NCBI GenBank assembly: GCA_937967755.1
Contig: CALBTA010000569.1
Span: 1-9,215 of the forward strand
DNA: 9,215 bases
Direction: 5' to 3'
Source of the DNA: an uncultured Planctomycetaceae bacterium
GTDB taxonomy: Bacteria; Planctomycetota; Planctomycetia; Pirellulales; Pirellulaceae
Below are positions 1 to 6,119 of this stretch, piece by piece. A model generated the notes under the pieces. That model saw only the letters and a program-made list of their open reading frames with translations. It had not been told where the DNA came from and ran no database searches. The position numbers and the translations under genes are program-made. Position 1 is the stretch's first letter; each line of letters starts with the position of its first letter.

Positions 1-2
1 TC

Positions 3-335
3 GCCGTGTCAATGATCCCCGCGCCCGCGGTCAACGCCGGCGCGGTGAAGAAGAACCGGCCGCGCGATGTACGCAAGATCGACCCGATCATGCAAGCCCG
101 GATCGAACAGGTGTTATCGATCGCCTGCGTCCACCAGCAGCATCACCTGGTGCTGGGGGCCTGGGGCTGCGGGGTATTTAAGAACGACCCGGCCAAAGTG
201 GCAGGGTGGTTCGGCCAGCAGCTTCGCAACGAGGGAAAGTTTGCCAGCGTATTTCAATCCGTCGTCTTCGCCGTACTGGATCACAGCGACGATCACCATT
301 TTATCGGGCCGTTTGAAGAGCAGTTCGGGAAGTAA
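3..335 (+). CDS. TIGR02452-family (microbial PARG-type) protein, 3' part only
   Basis: This is the C-terminal portion (about 110 residues) of a gene that begins before the window; the frame is open to the left edge and ends at TAA 333-335. It resembles the TIGR02452/DUF2263 microbial poly(ADP-ribose) glycohydrolase family, a macrodomain-fold enzyme that cleaves ribose-ribose bonds in poly(ADP-ribose). Visible family signatures are PAPAVNAG near the left edge, the glycine-rich loop LVLGAWGCGVFKNDP (where macrodomains hold the ADP-ribose phosphates), VA..F about ten residues later, and the closing VVFAVLD. The catalytic GGG...EE region should lie upstream and cannot be checked. A GTG at position 6 is an in-frame codon, not a believable start, because it would leave only the second half of the fold. 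The next gene, 86 bp downstream on the same strand, is an ADP-ribose-type Nudix hydrolase, which fits an ADP-ribose role. The cytoplasmic location is inferred. Confidence 0.82.
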   Translation, partial: AVSMIPAPAVNAGAVKKNRPRDVRKIDPIMQARIEQVLSIACVHQQHHLVLGAWGCGVFKNDPAKVAGWFGQQLRNEGKFASVFQSVVFAVLDHSDDHHFIGPFEEQFGK

Positions 336-342
336 GAATCTA

Positions 343-395
343 TCCGAGAACCTCGGAACGGTTTGGCAATCCGTGCTACATCCGACGTTCTCGGA
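343..395. repeat. 9-bp inverted repeat between PARG-like and Nudix genes
   Basis: TCCGAGAAC at 343-351 is the exact reverse complement of GTTCTCGGA at 387-395, giving a 9-bp stem with a 35-nt loop. The left arm can also fold on itself (CCGAG 344-348, loop AAC, CTCGG 352-356), and AGAACCT 347-353 can pair with AGGTTCT 397-403. These folds are mutually exclusive. No T-run follows, so a classical intrinsic terminator is not supported. The element could be a regulator-binding site, a weak attenuator or an mRNA-processing site; the sequence does not decide between them. Confidence 0.5.
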
Positions 396-421
396 AAGGT
401 TCTAAGCACAGGACAAATCGC

Positions 422-979
422 ATGGACAAAGGACAGAATCCAACAGTCATCGCCGAAACCGATCACCTTCGCCTGGTCGAGCGCAATGGTTGGTCATTCG
501 TCCAAAGAAAAAACGCCAGCGGCGTGGTTTCCATTGTCGCCCTGACGGAGGAACGCAAGGTACTGCTGGTGGAGCAGTTTCGGCCGCCTGTAAACTGCCG
601 GGTAGTCGAGTTTCCCGCCGGGCTGGCCGGTGATTTAGAAGCGTATTCTCAGGAGGCGTTGGAAGATGCGGCCCGGCGGGAACTGCTGGAGGAGACCGGC
701 TACAAGGCCGAAGTTTTTCGGCGACGGGCGGTTGTCTCCTCCAGCGCCGGCATGACCGATGAAGTCATCACGATGTTCCTCGCCGAAGGACTTCGCAAGG
801 TCGGGCCCGGGGGCGGGGACGAAAGTGAGGACATTGCGGTTCACGAAGTCCCGCTTGAAAACGTCGATCGCTGGCTGGAGGAAGCCCAAGCCAAAGGGAA
901 GATGGTCGCCTCGCGGGTATACGCGGGCTTGTACTTCTTGACGCAAGCCGAACAGGGGCGCGAACACGACCCTCAGTGA
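422..979 (+). CDS. Nudix hydrolase, ADP-ribose pyrophosphatase type
   Basis: This 185-aa cytoplasmic enzyme is predicted to hydrolyse ADP-ribose, or a related nucleoside diphosphate sugar, to AMP and ribose 5-phosphate with Mg2+ or Mn2+. The Nudix box core is REL-LEE-TGY at residues 86-94, with Glu78 eight residues upstream as expected. Subfamily marks of the ADPRase group are EQFRPP (51-56), EFPAG (63-67), AGMTDE (about 109-114, the GxTDE motif downstream of the box) and GGGDESEDI followed by VPL. The nearest glycine before Glu78 is Gly70, so the box reads G-x7-E rather than the canonical G-x5-E; this is probably a two-residue loop insertion. The ATG at 422 is preceded by CAGGAC at 409-414, a modest ribosome binding site. 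It lies 86 bp after the PARG-like gene, probably co-transcribed, and faces the convergent DUF1501 gene. The substrate is inferred from motifs only. Confidence 0.9.
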   Translation: MDKGQNPTVIAETDHLRLVERNGWSFVQRKNASGVVSIVALTEERKVLLVEQFRPPVNCRVVEFPAGLAGDLEAYSQEALEDAARRELLEETGYKAEVFRRRAVVSSSAGMTDEVITMFLAEGLRKVGPGGGDESEDIAVHEVPLENVDRWLEEAQAKGKMVASRVYAGLYFLTQAEQGREHDPQ

Positions 980-980
980 T

Positions 981-1029
981 GTAGGACGCAGTTCCACTGC
1001 GTCCAGGACGGAGTACAACTCCGTCCTAC
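981..1029. repeat. Double hairpin REP-like element with GTAG...CTAC ends
   Basis: Two perfect stems lie side by side. GGACGCAGT 984-992 pairs with ACTGCGTCC 996-1004 (9 bp, loop TCC), and AGGACGGAGT 1005-1014 pairs with ACTCCGTCCT 1018-1027 (10 bp, loop ACA). The outer ends GTAGGACG 981-988 and CGTCCTAC 1022-1029 are also complementary, so one long cruciform-like fold is an alternative. It starts 2 bp after the Nudix stop codon and sits between convergent genes. It may serve as a bidirectional terminator, although no T-run is present. The design matches other hairpins in this window (1067-1091, 2613-2643), which suggests a dispersed repeat family. Confidence 0.75.
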
Positions 1030-1066
1030 GAATCCATCGTTACCGATCTGGCGAGGCGCTAGTGCC

Positions 1067-1091
1067 TAGGTCGGGTTGCCAACCCGACCTA
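1067..1091. repeat. 11-bp perfect hairpin after the DUF1501 gene
   Basis: TAGGTCGGGTT 1067-1077 and AACCCGACCTA 1081-1091 are perfect complements around a GCC loop. The element lies 11 bp beyond the stop of the minus-strand DUF1501 gene and 87 bp beyond the Nudix stop. It is likely to act as a transcript end or 3' stability element for one or both convergent genes. It shares the TAGG...CCTA ends and 3-nt loop of the neighbouring hairpins. The stem is strong, but no T-tract follows on either strand. Confidence 0.7.
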
Positions 1092-1102
1092 CGAGTGTGT
1101 GA

Positions 1103-2569
1103 CTACGTCACATCGGCAATCGGTTCGACGTGTTCGACGCCGACGAGTTTTTGATCCAACCCGCCGTAGAAGTACGACAGTTTGTTCGGGTCGAGGCCCA
1201 ACTGCTGCAAGATGGTGGCGTGCAGATTCTTCACGTGGTAGGGCTTTTCGACCGCGGCGCTGCCAAGCTCGTCGGTCGTTCCGACGGTGATGCCCCCTTT
1301 GATGCCGCCGCCGGCCATCCACATGGTGAAGCCGAACGAGTTATGATCACGCCCTGTTCCCTTGGCGTACTCGGCCGTGGGCTGGCGGCCGAACTCTCCG
1401 CCCCAAACGACCAGCGTTTCGTCCAGCATGCCGCGCTGCTTCAGGTCCTTCAGCAAGCCGGCGATGGGGCGGTCGGTGTTGCCAGCGTGGAAGTTATGGT
1501 TCTTCTCCAAGTCGCCGTGGGCATCCCAGTTGTGATCGTTGTGGTTGCCGCCGGAATAGACCTGAATGAACCGCACGCCCCGTTCGACCAGCCGGCGGGC
1601 CAAGATGCACTTCCGCGCGAAGTCTTGCGTGCGCGGTTGATCAAGGCCGTACAGCTTTTTCGTCCGCTCATCCTCGCTGGAAAAATCGACCGCTTCGGGC
1701 GCGTGCTGCTGCATCTTGTAGGCCAGTTCGTAGCTGGAGATGCGGGCTTCCAGATCGGAATTGTCGGGCTGCTTCAATTGGTGCTCACGATTCTTGGCGA
1801 GCAGCCGGTCGAGAACTTTCCGCTGCACGGCGTCGCTCATCCCCTGCGGCGGTTTCAGGTCGAGAATCGGCGTCCCGACGCTGCGCATCAGCACGCCCTG
1901 GTAGGAAGCCGGCATGTAACCGCTGGACCAGTTCTTTGCTCCGCTGATGGGGCCGCCCGTCTTGTCAAGCATGACGACGAACCCGGGCAAGTTTTCGTTC
2001 ACGCTACCCAGCCCGTACGTCACCCAACTGCCCAGCGCCGGGGCGCCGCTGATGATTTTTCCGCTGTTCATCATCAGCATCGCCGAGCCGTGGATGGGCG
2101 AATCGGCGGTCATCGATTGCAGGAAGGCGATGTCGTCGACGCAGGTCGCCACGTTGGGGAACAGTTCGCTCACCCACTTGCCGCACTCGCCGTATTGCTT
2201 GAACTTCCACTTCGGTTCAACGATGCGTCCGCCGTTCTTCCGCCCGCCGCGGCCGAACGTTTTCACCTCCACCGTCTTGCCGTCCATGCCGTACATCTTC
2301 GGCTTGTAATCGAACGTGTCGATGTGGCTTGGCCCGCCGTACATGAACAGGAAAATCACGCTTTTGGCCTTGGGGGCGAAGTGCGGAGCCTTCGGGGCCA
2401 GCGGGTTGGTGTAAGACGACGTGCCATCGGCAGCGACCGCCTGGCTATCCAGAAAGCCATCGCCCGCAAGCATCGAGACCAAGGGCAGCGCGGTGAAGCC
2501 GGCACCCGCCTGCCAGATGAACTCGCGCCGTGTGCGTCCGCAAAAAGTGTCGCGTGGTTGGTGGGTCAT
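1103..2569 (-). CDS. DUF1501 family protein with Tat signal
   Basis: This 488-aa exported protein belongs to the DUF1501 family, which is distantly related to the alkaline phosphatase/sulfatase superfamily and very abundant in Planctomycetes. Its substrate is not known. The N-terminus has a twin-arginine motif, TRREFI (Arg14-Arg15), followed by the hydrophobic stretch AGAGFTALPLVSMLAG. Family motifs are GGPSHIDTFD at 78-87 (a predicted metal-binding aspartate segment), the HNDHNWDAHGD segment at 343-353, WGGEFGRQP at 389-397, and GRDHN at 406-410 followed by a GGG turn. These His/Asp clusters suggest a metal-dependent hydrolase active site, by analogy. The length is normal for the family. The gene lies 84 bp downstream of a PSCyt1/DUF1549/DUF1553 gene on the same strand, the pairing usually seen for this family, and is probably co-transcribed with it. 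The ribosome site before ATG 2569 is weak (GGAA). Confidence 0.92.
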   Translation of the reverse strand: MTHQPRDTFCGRTRREFIWQAGAGFTALPLVSMLAGDGFLDSQAVAADGTSSYTNPLAPKAPHFAPKAKSVIFLFMYGGPSHIDTFDYKPKMYGMDGKTVEVKTFGRGGRKNGGRIVEPKWKFKQYGECGKWVSELFPNVATCVDDIAFLQSMTADSPIHGSAMLMMNSGKIISGAPALGSWVTYGLGSVNENLPGFVVMLDKTGGPISGAKNWSSGYMPASYQGVLMRSVGTPILDLKPPQGMSDAVQRKVLDRLLAKNREHQLKQPDNSDLEARISSYELAYKMQQHAPEAVDFSSEDERTKKLYGLDQPRTQDFARKCILARRLVERGVRFIQVYSGGNHNDHNWDAHGDLEKNHNFHAGNTDRPIAGLLKDLKQRGMLDETLVVWGGEFGRQPTAEYAKGTGRDHNSFGFTMWMAGGGIKGGITVGTTDELGSAAVEKPYHVKNLHATILQQLGLDPNKLSYFYGGLDQKLVGVEHVEPIADVT

Positions 2570-2612
2570 GGGGTTTCCGTTGCTGGGTTTTGGGGTAGGA
2601 CTAGTCGCGAGC

Positions 2613-2643
2613 GGGTAGGACGGATCGGCGATCCGTACTACCC
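2613..2643. repeat. 14-bp hairpin between PSCyt and DUF1501 genes
   Basis: GGGTAGGACGGATC 2613-2626 pairs with GATCCGTACTACCC 2630-2643 around a GGC loop. Thirteen of 14 positions pair; the exception is G2619 against A2637. The ends read GTAG...CTAC and the left arm begins GTAGGACGG, close to the GTAGGACGC that opens the 981-1029 element. It sits 10 bp beyond the stop of the 805-aa gene, inside the likely operon. It could therefore reduce or process the transcript before DUF1501 rather than end it completely. Confidence 0.7.
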
Positions 2644-2653
2644 CTCGCCGGGT

Positions 2654-5071
2654 CTATTGTAGGTAGATGAACTCGTTGGTGTTGAGTACGACGAGGCAGT
2701 ACATTCGCAGGGCTTCTTCGGTGGAAAGCCCTTCGTCGTTTTGCAAAGACTGAATGAACGCCACGTCCGCTTTGACTTCGTCGTCGCCCGGCGTTCGGCT
2801 GGTGGTCAGCCGAATCGCGTGAGCGGCTTGCGCATCCAGTTCGCCGGGCCGTTCGCGCAGCAGCCGCTTCGCGAGGATTCCGGCTTGCTCGTTCATGAAC
2901 TTGCTGTTGATCATGCTGAGCGCCTGCGTCGGCACCGTGGTGCTGACCCGCACCGCGCAACTGCTGTCGGTATCGGGCGCATCGAAGCCGACCAGCATCG
3001 GGTGGCGAAGCGAGCGTTTGATGCGGATATAAATGCTGCGGCGGGCCGACTCCTCAGGCGACGACTTGCCCCATCCGTTGCCCGGCCGCGACGCGGTGGC
3101 CAGAATCTCTTGCGGCAGCGGCGGGAAGATGTTCGGTCCAAACATCTTTGGGTTGAACGTGCCGCCGGCGACGAGGATCGAGTCGCGAATCTCTTCCGCG
3201 GTCAACCTCCGCATGTCGAACCGCCAGAGCAGATCGTTTGTTGGGTCTTTGGCCAGCGCCGCCTCGTTGGGCTGCGTCGACATTTGGTAGGTGCTCGACA
3301 TCATCATCAGCTTGTGCATCGATTTCATGCTCCAGTCGCGAGCGATGAATTCCGACGCCAGCCAATCCAACAGTTCAGGATGTGTTGGCGGCGTTCCCTG
3401 GTAGCCGAAGTCGCTGGAAGTTCGCACCAGCCCGCGGCCGAAGTGGAACTGCCAAATGCGGTTCACCATCACCCGGGCGGTCATTGGGTTTTCGGGTGAG
3501 ACGATCCACTTGGCCAGCGTCATCCGGCGAAGCGAGCTGCCGTTGCGGCCCTGCTCGGGGACTTCGGCGTTGCCGTCGGAAATGATCTCCGGAAAACCGG
3601 GTTCGACTTTCTCACCCTTGGCATGGGCGCTGCCACGGCCCAGCACGAACGTCTCCGGCCCGCGGTCGCCTTTTTCCTGAGCGGCCAACGCCTTGTCCAA
3701 CGGGGCGAGCACGGTGCGGGCCATGCGTTGCTCTTGCTGCTTGAGGGCTAGGTAGTCTCGCAGATCGTCTTTGGACAGCACTTTGCCCCGTCGCTGGGCG
3801 ATCATCCGCTCGCGAACGACCTTATCCTTGGCATCTTCTTTTTCGGGGTTGCTGAAGGTTTCGTGAATGCGATCTTCCACCGCGGCGATTTGCTTGCGCA
3901 GGGCCTCAAGTTCTGCCCCGTGTTGAGCGACGCGCTCGGCGTGTTTCTTCTTTTCCTCCTCAGTCGCCACGTTGCGCATGGTGTTGCCATGCTGCAAGTT
4001 GTGGAAGAAGGCCATCATCCGGTAATAGTCGGTTTGTGGGATCGGATCGAGCTTATGGTCGTGGCAGCGGGCGCAGCCGACTGTCAAACCCAAAAAAGCC
4101 TGGGTGCTGGTGACCACCACATCGTCCAGCCCGTCGTAATACGCCTGCTCGCGGTCGACCGGCTCGTCATCCCACAGACCCAAACGATAGAACCCGGTCG
4201 CCGTGATCGATTCGGCCGTCGCTTGTTCCCGTTCGTCGCCGGCCAGTTGATCGATCACGAAATCGTCGTATGGTTTGTCGTCGTTCAATGCCTGAATGAT
4301 GTAGTCGCGATATTTCCAGACGTTGTCTTTCGGGTTGTCGCGTTCGTACCCGTTGGTTTCGGCGTACCGTACCAGGTCGAGCCAGTGCCTGGCCCACTTC
4401 TCTCCGTAGTGGGGCGAATCAAGCAAGCGGTCGACCACCTTCTCAAACGCGTCGGGCGATTCGTCGGCCAGGAAGGCATCGACTTCTTCCGGCGTTGGTG
4501 GAAGCCCGATCACGTCGTAGTAGGCCCGGCGAAGCAGTTCCACTTTGCCGGCGGGCGGCGCGGGTTTCAGGTTCGCATTGTCTAACCCGCTGAAGACAAA
4601 CGTGTCGATCGGGTTGCTCACCCACTTCGCGTCAGAAACTTTCGGTTCGGCGGGGCGTTGCACTTTTGTGAACGCCCAATGCTTGCCCCACTGCGCCCCT
4701 TGATCGATCCAGCGCCGGATCACGGCGATCTCTTCATCCGAAAGCGGCTTGCCTTCGGGCGGCATGCGATCATTCTCATCTTCCGCCGAGATGCGGTGGA
4801 CCATTGCACTGGCGCGGGCCTTGCCCGGCACGACCGCGACTTCGCCTGAATCCAAATCGGCAACCGCCGCTTCGCGAGTGTGCAGCCGCAACCCGCCTTC
4901 CGCCTCGCCGGAGCCGTGGCACTTATAACATCGCTTCGCCAGGATCGGCTGCACCTCGCGGGCGAAATCAACCTGGCCCGCGGGGTTGCCATCTTCCGCA
5001 CCGGCACGTTGGCCGAATGAGAACAGCACGGCCACGGCACAGGAAGTTGCAATCCAATGAAATCGCTGCAT
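2654..5071 (-). CDS. PSCyt1-DUF1549-DUF1553 secreted cytochrome-like protein (805 aa)
   Basis: This large exported protein has the standard planctomycete-type architecture. Residues 1-25 form a Sec signal peptide (hydrophobic CAVAVLFSF, cleavage expected after AGA). A planctomycete cytochrome c domain follows, with haem motif CYKCH at 48-52 and the likely axial Met103 in RMPPEG. DUF1549 starts near NPIDTF (153-158) and contains WARHWLDLVRYAET and a second CxxCH, CARCH at 333-337, just before D-HKLDPIPQTDYY. A charged, probably coiled-coil linker spans about 365-470. DUF1553 starts near LAKWIVSPENPMTARVMVNR and runs to the C-terminal TNEFIYLQ. Two haems and an envelope location are predicted; the reaction is unknown for the family. 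The gene is followed by DUF1501, its usual partner, and preceded by the LRR-VHL gene on the same strand. No convincing Shine-Dalgarno sequence precedes ATG 5071. Confidence 0.94.
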   Translation of the reverse strand: MQRFHWIATSCAVAVLFSFGQRAGAEDGNPAGQVDFAREVQPILAKRCYKCHGSGEAEGGLRLHTREAAVADLDSGEVAVVPGKARASAMVHRISAEDENDRMPPEGKPLSDEEIAVIRRWIDQGAQWGKHWAFTKVQRPAEPKVSDAKWVSNPIDTFVFSGLDNANLKPAPPAGKVELLRRAYYDVIGLPPTPEEVDAFLADESPDAFEKVVDRLLDSPHYGEKWARHWLDLVRYAETNGYERDNPKDNVWKYRDYIIQALNDDKPYDDFVIDQLAGDEREQATAESITATGFYRLGLWDDEPVDREQAYYDGLDDVVVTSTQAFLGLTVGCARCHDHKLDPIPQTDYYRMMAFFHNLQHGNTMRNVATEEEKKKHAERVAQHGAELEALRKQIAAVEDRIHETFSNPEKEDAKDKVVRERMIAQRRGKVLSKDDLRDYLALKQQEQRMARTVLAPLDKALAAQEKGDRGPETFVLGRGSAHAKGEKVEPGFPEIISDGNAEVPEQGRNGSSLRRMTLAKWIVSPENPMTARVMVNRIWQFHFGRGLVRTSSDFGYQGTPPTHPELLDWLASEFIARDWSMKSMHKLMMMSSTYQMSTQPNEAALAKDPTNDLLWRFDMRRLTAEEIRDSILVAGGTFNPKMFGPNIFPPLPQEILATASRPGNGWGKSSPEESARRSIYIRIKRSLRHPMLVGFDAPDTDSSCAVRVSTTVPTQALSMINSKFMNEQAGILAKRLLRERPGELDAQAAHAIRLTTSRTPGDDEVKADVAFIQSLQNDEGLSTEEALRMYCLVVLNTNEFIYLQ

Positions 5072-5132
5072 GTCTTCAGGCGGGGTGAAGGGTGTGGGTT
5101 TTCAGGAAGTTGCACTAGGAACGTGCAAGATC

Positions 5133-5182
5133 GTAGGTGGGAACGGCTTCGCCATTCCTATTAGAACCTATTGGCAGGAATG
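5133..5182. repeat. Imperfect hairpin region between LRR-VHL and PSCyt genes
   Basis: GGAACGGC 5140-5147 and GCCATTCC 5151-5158 form an 8-position stem with one mismatch (C5144/A5154) and a TTC loop. The flanks GTAGG (5133-5137) and CCTA (5157-5160) repeat the end style of the other hairpins. CATTCCT 5153-5159 can instead pair with AGGAATG 5176-5182. The element lies between the LRR-VHL stop at 5214 and the PSCyt start at 5071, so it could end or attenuate the LRR-VHL transcript. It is a degenerate member of the window's hairpin family at best. Confidence 0.5.
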
Positions 5183-5213
5183 AAATCAACTTTTGCGTCG
5201 CTCGTTGGGATCA

Positions 5214-6119
5214 TTACTCCTTGGGAATAACCGCCCGAGCATTCTGGCCGCCGGTTCGGAAATGCCCCAGCGGTTTGTCTTCCAGGTCTGTTACCAGCCA
5301 GGTCGCCTCTGAGTACGTTCCCTGCTCGCGGTCCGCCCCCGCGTCGATCTCGTGATACAGCGTCTGCTCTCCGTTGTAGGCGATCCAATAGAGCTTCACC
5401 TTCTGGCCAGAGCGGTTTTCGAACAGCACGGTCATCGCCGACCCGGTCTTCGAAATCGGGGGCTTATCTCCACCTGCTGGGTTCCATTTCAAGTCAACCA
5501 GGGGAACCTTCGGCGGCGGGGCGGGCAATTTGCTCAGGTCGGCACCGCGGACGATTTCCAATTCCGGCAGTGCCGCCTGCAACTTCGCGACCCCTTCGTC
5601 CGAAACGCCCGTTTGCCAAAGGTAAAGGCTGCGCAGATTCGTCAACCCCGTCAGCGATTGCAGCGCCCGGTCGGTAACGTTGGTTCCGTACAGATTCAAG
5701 TATTCCAAGTTGGTCAGCTTCGCGAGGTGCGCGACCCCTTCGTCGCCAATCGCGGTTTGTTCCAGATGCAATTTCTGCAACTGGGCGAAGGCCTTCAGGT
5801 GGGCGAGGCCGGCATCGGTGATCGACGTGCCTTTGAGGTTCAGCGAAACGACGCCGCCCAACTCGGCCACGTGAGCGAGTTTCTCGTCGCGCAATTCCTT
5901 GCCGCTCAAATGGAAATGAACTTCCCACTGCGGCCCCGAGGCAGATACACGTTGCACGTGCCCGCCGCTGGCGCGAATCTTCTTTAGAGCGTCTTCTGAC
6001 ATGGTCCCGCTCCGGCCGGAATCTAGCGCTGCTGTGACAACCAGCGCCAAGATAGCTAGAATGGACGGGAAATCAAGTTGCCGAAGCCAACTCGCACGCC
6101 CGCCACTCGGAAGCCCCAT
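5214..6119 (-). CDS. Membrane-anchored LRR protein with C-terminal VHL beta-like domain
   Basis: This 301-aa protein is read from ATG 6119. Residues 17-32 (FPSILAILALVVTAAL), after Arg8 and Arg13, look like a signal anchor. A planctomycete-type LRR block at about 81-195 has four clear 24-residue repeats (for example LAHLKAFAQLQKLHL, ending T-x-V/I-x-D-x-G) and a partial fifth. After a proline-rich linker (198-206), residues 229-298 resemble the beta domain of the von Hippel-Lindau protein, with ENRS at 234-237, Trp245, Tyr255, Thr268-Tyr269 and Trp274 at VHL spacing. The role is unknown; protein or peptide binding at the cell envelope is plausible. It probably leads an operon with the PSCyt and DUF1501 genes. 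The start is uncertain. ATG 6119 has a good AGGTGAG site and keeps the anchor, but ATG 6002 also has GGAG at suitable spacing and would give a 262-aa protein without an anchor. A longer frame to 6242 is unlikely because it overlaps the divergent gene. Confidence 0.85.
   Translation of the reverse strand: MGLPSGGRASWLRQLDFPSILAILALVVTAALDSGRSGTMSEDALKKIRASGGHVQRVSASGPQWEVHFHLSGKELRDEKLAHVAELGGVVSLNLKGTSITDAGLAHLKAFAQLQKLHLEQTAIGDEGVAHLAKLTNLEYLNLYGTNVTDRALQSLTGLTNLRSLYLWQTGVSDEGVAKLQAALPELEIVRGADLSKLPAPPPKVPLVDLKWNPAGGDKPPISKTGSAMTVLFENRSGQKVKLYWIAYNGEQTLYHEIDAGADREQGTYSEATWLVTDLEDKPLGHFRTGGQNARAVIPKE
6034..6062 (+). promoter_or_regulatory. Putative sigma70-like promoter for the 816-aa PSCyt gene
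   Basis: GTGACA at 6034-6039 (5 of 6 to TTGACA) is followed after exactly 17 bp by TAGAAT at 6057-6062 (5 of 6 to TATAAT). Transcription would begin near 6069 and give a leader of about 50 nt before ATG 6118. This supports 6118 rather than 6001 as the start. The site lies inside the anchor-coding part of the divergent LRR-VHL frame if that gene starts at 6119. The match to consensus is seen directly; activity is inferred. Confidence 0.45.

Noticed and set aside
1130..2662. 510-residue open frame on the + strand opposite the DUF1501 gene
   Set aside because: It is a shadow of GC-rich coding sequence: the opposite strand encodes recognisable DUF1501 motifs and a Tat signal, whereas this frame has His/Arg/Ala/Val-rich filler and no family resemblance.
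2741..4585. Open frames on the + strand opposite the 805-aa PSCyt gene (2741-3499, 3863-4585)
   Set aside because: The minus strand carries continuous PSCyt1, DUF1549 and DUF1553 motifs; these antisense frames show none and lack ribosome sites in sensible places.
6001..6117. N-terminal extension of the 816-aa PSCyt protein from ATG 6001
   Set aside because: It would bury the clear signal peptide at residue 40, and a promoter-like sequence lies within the proposed extension.
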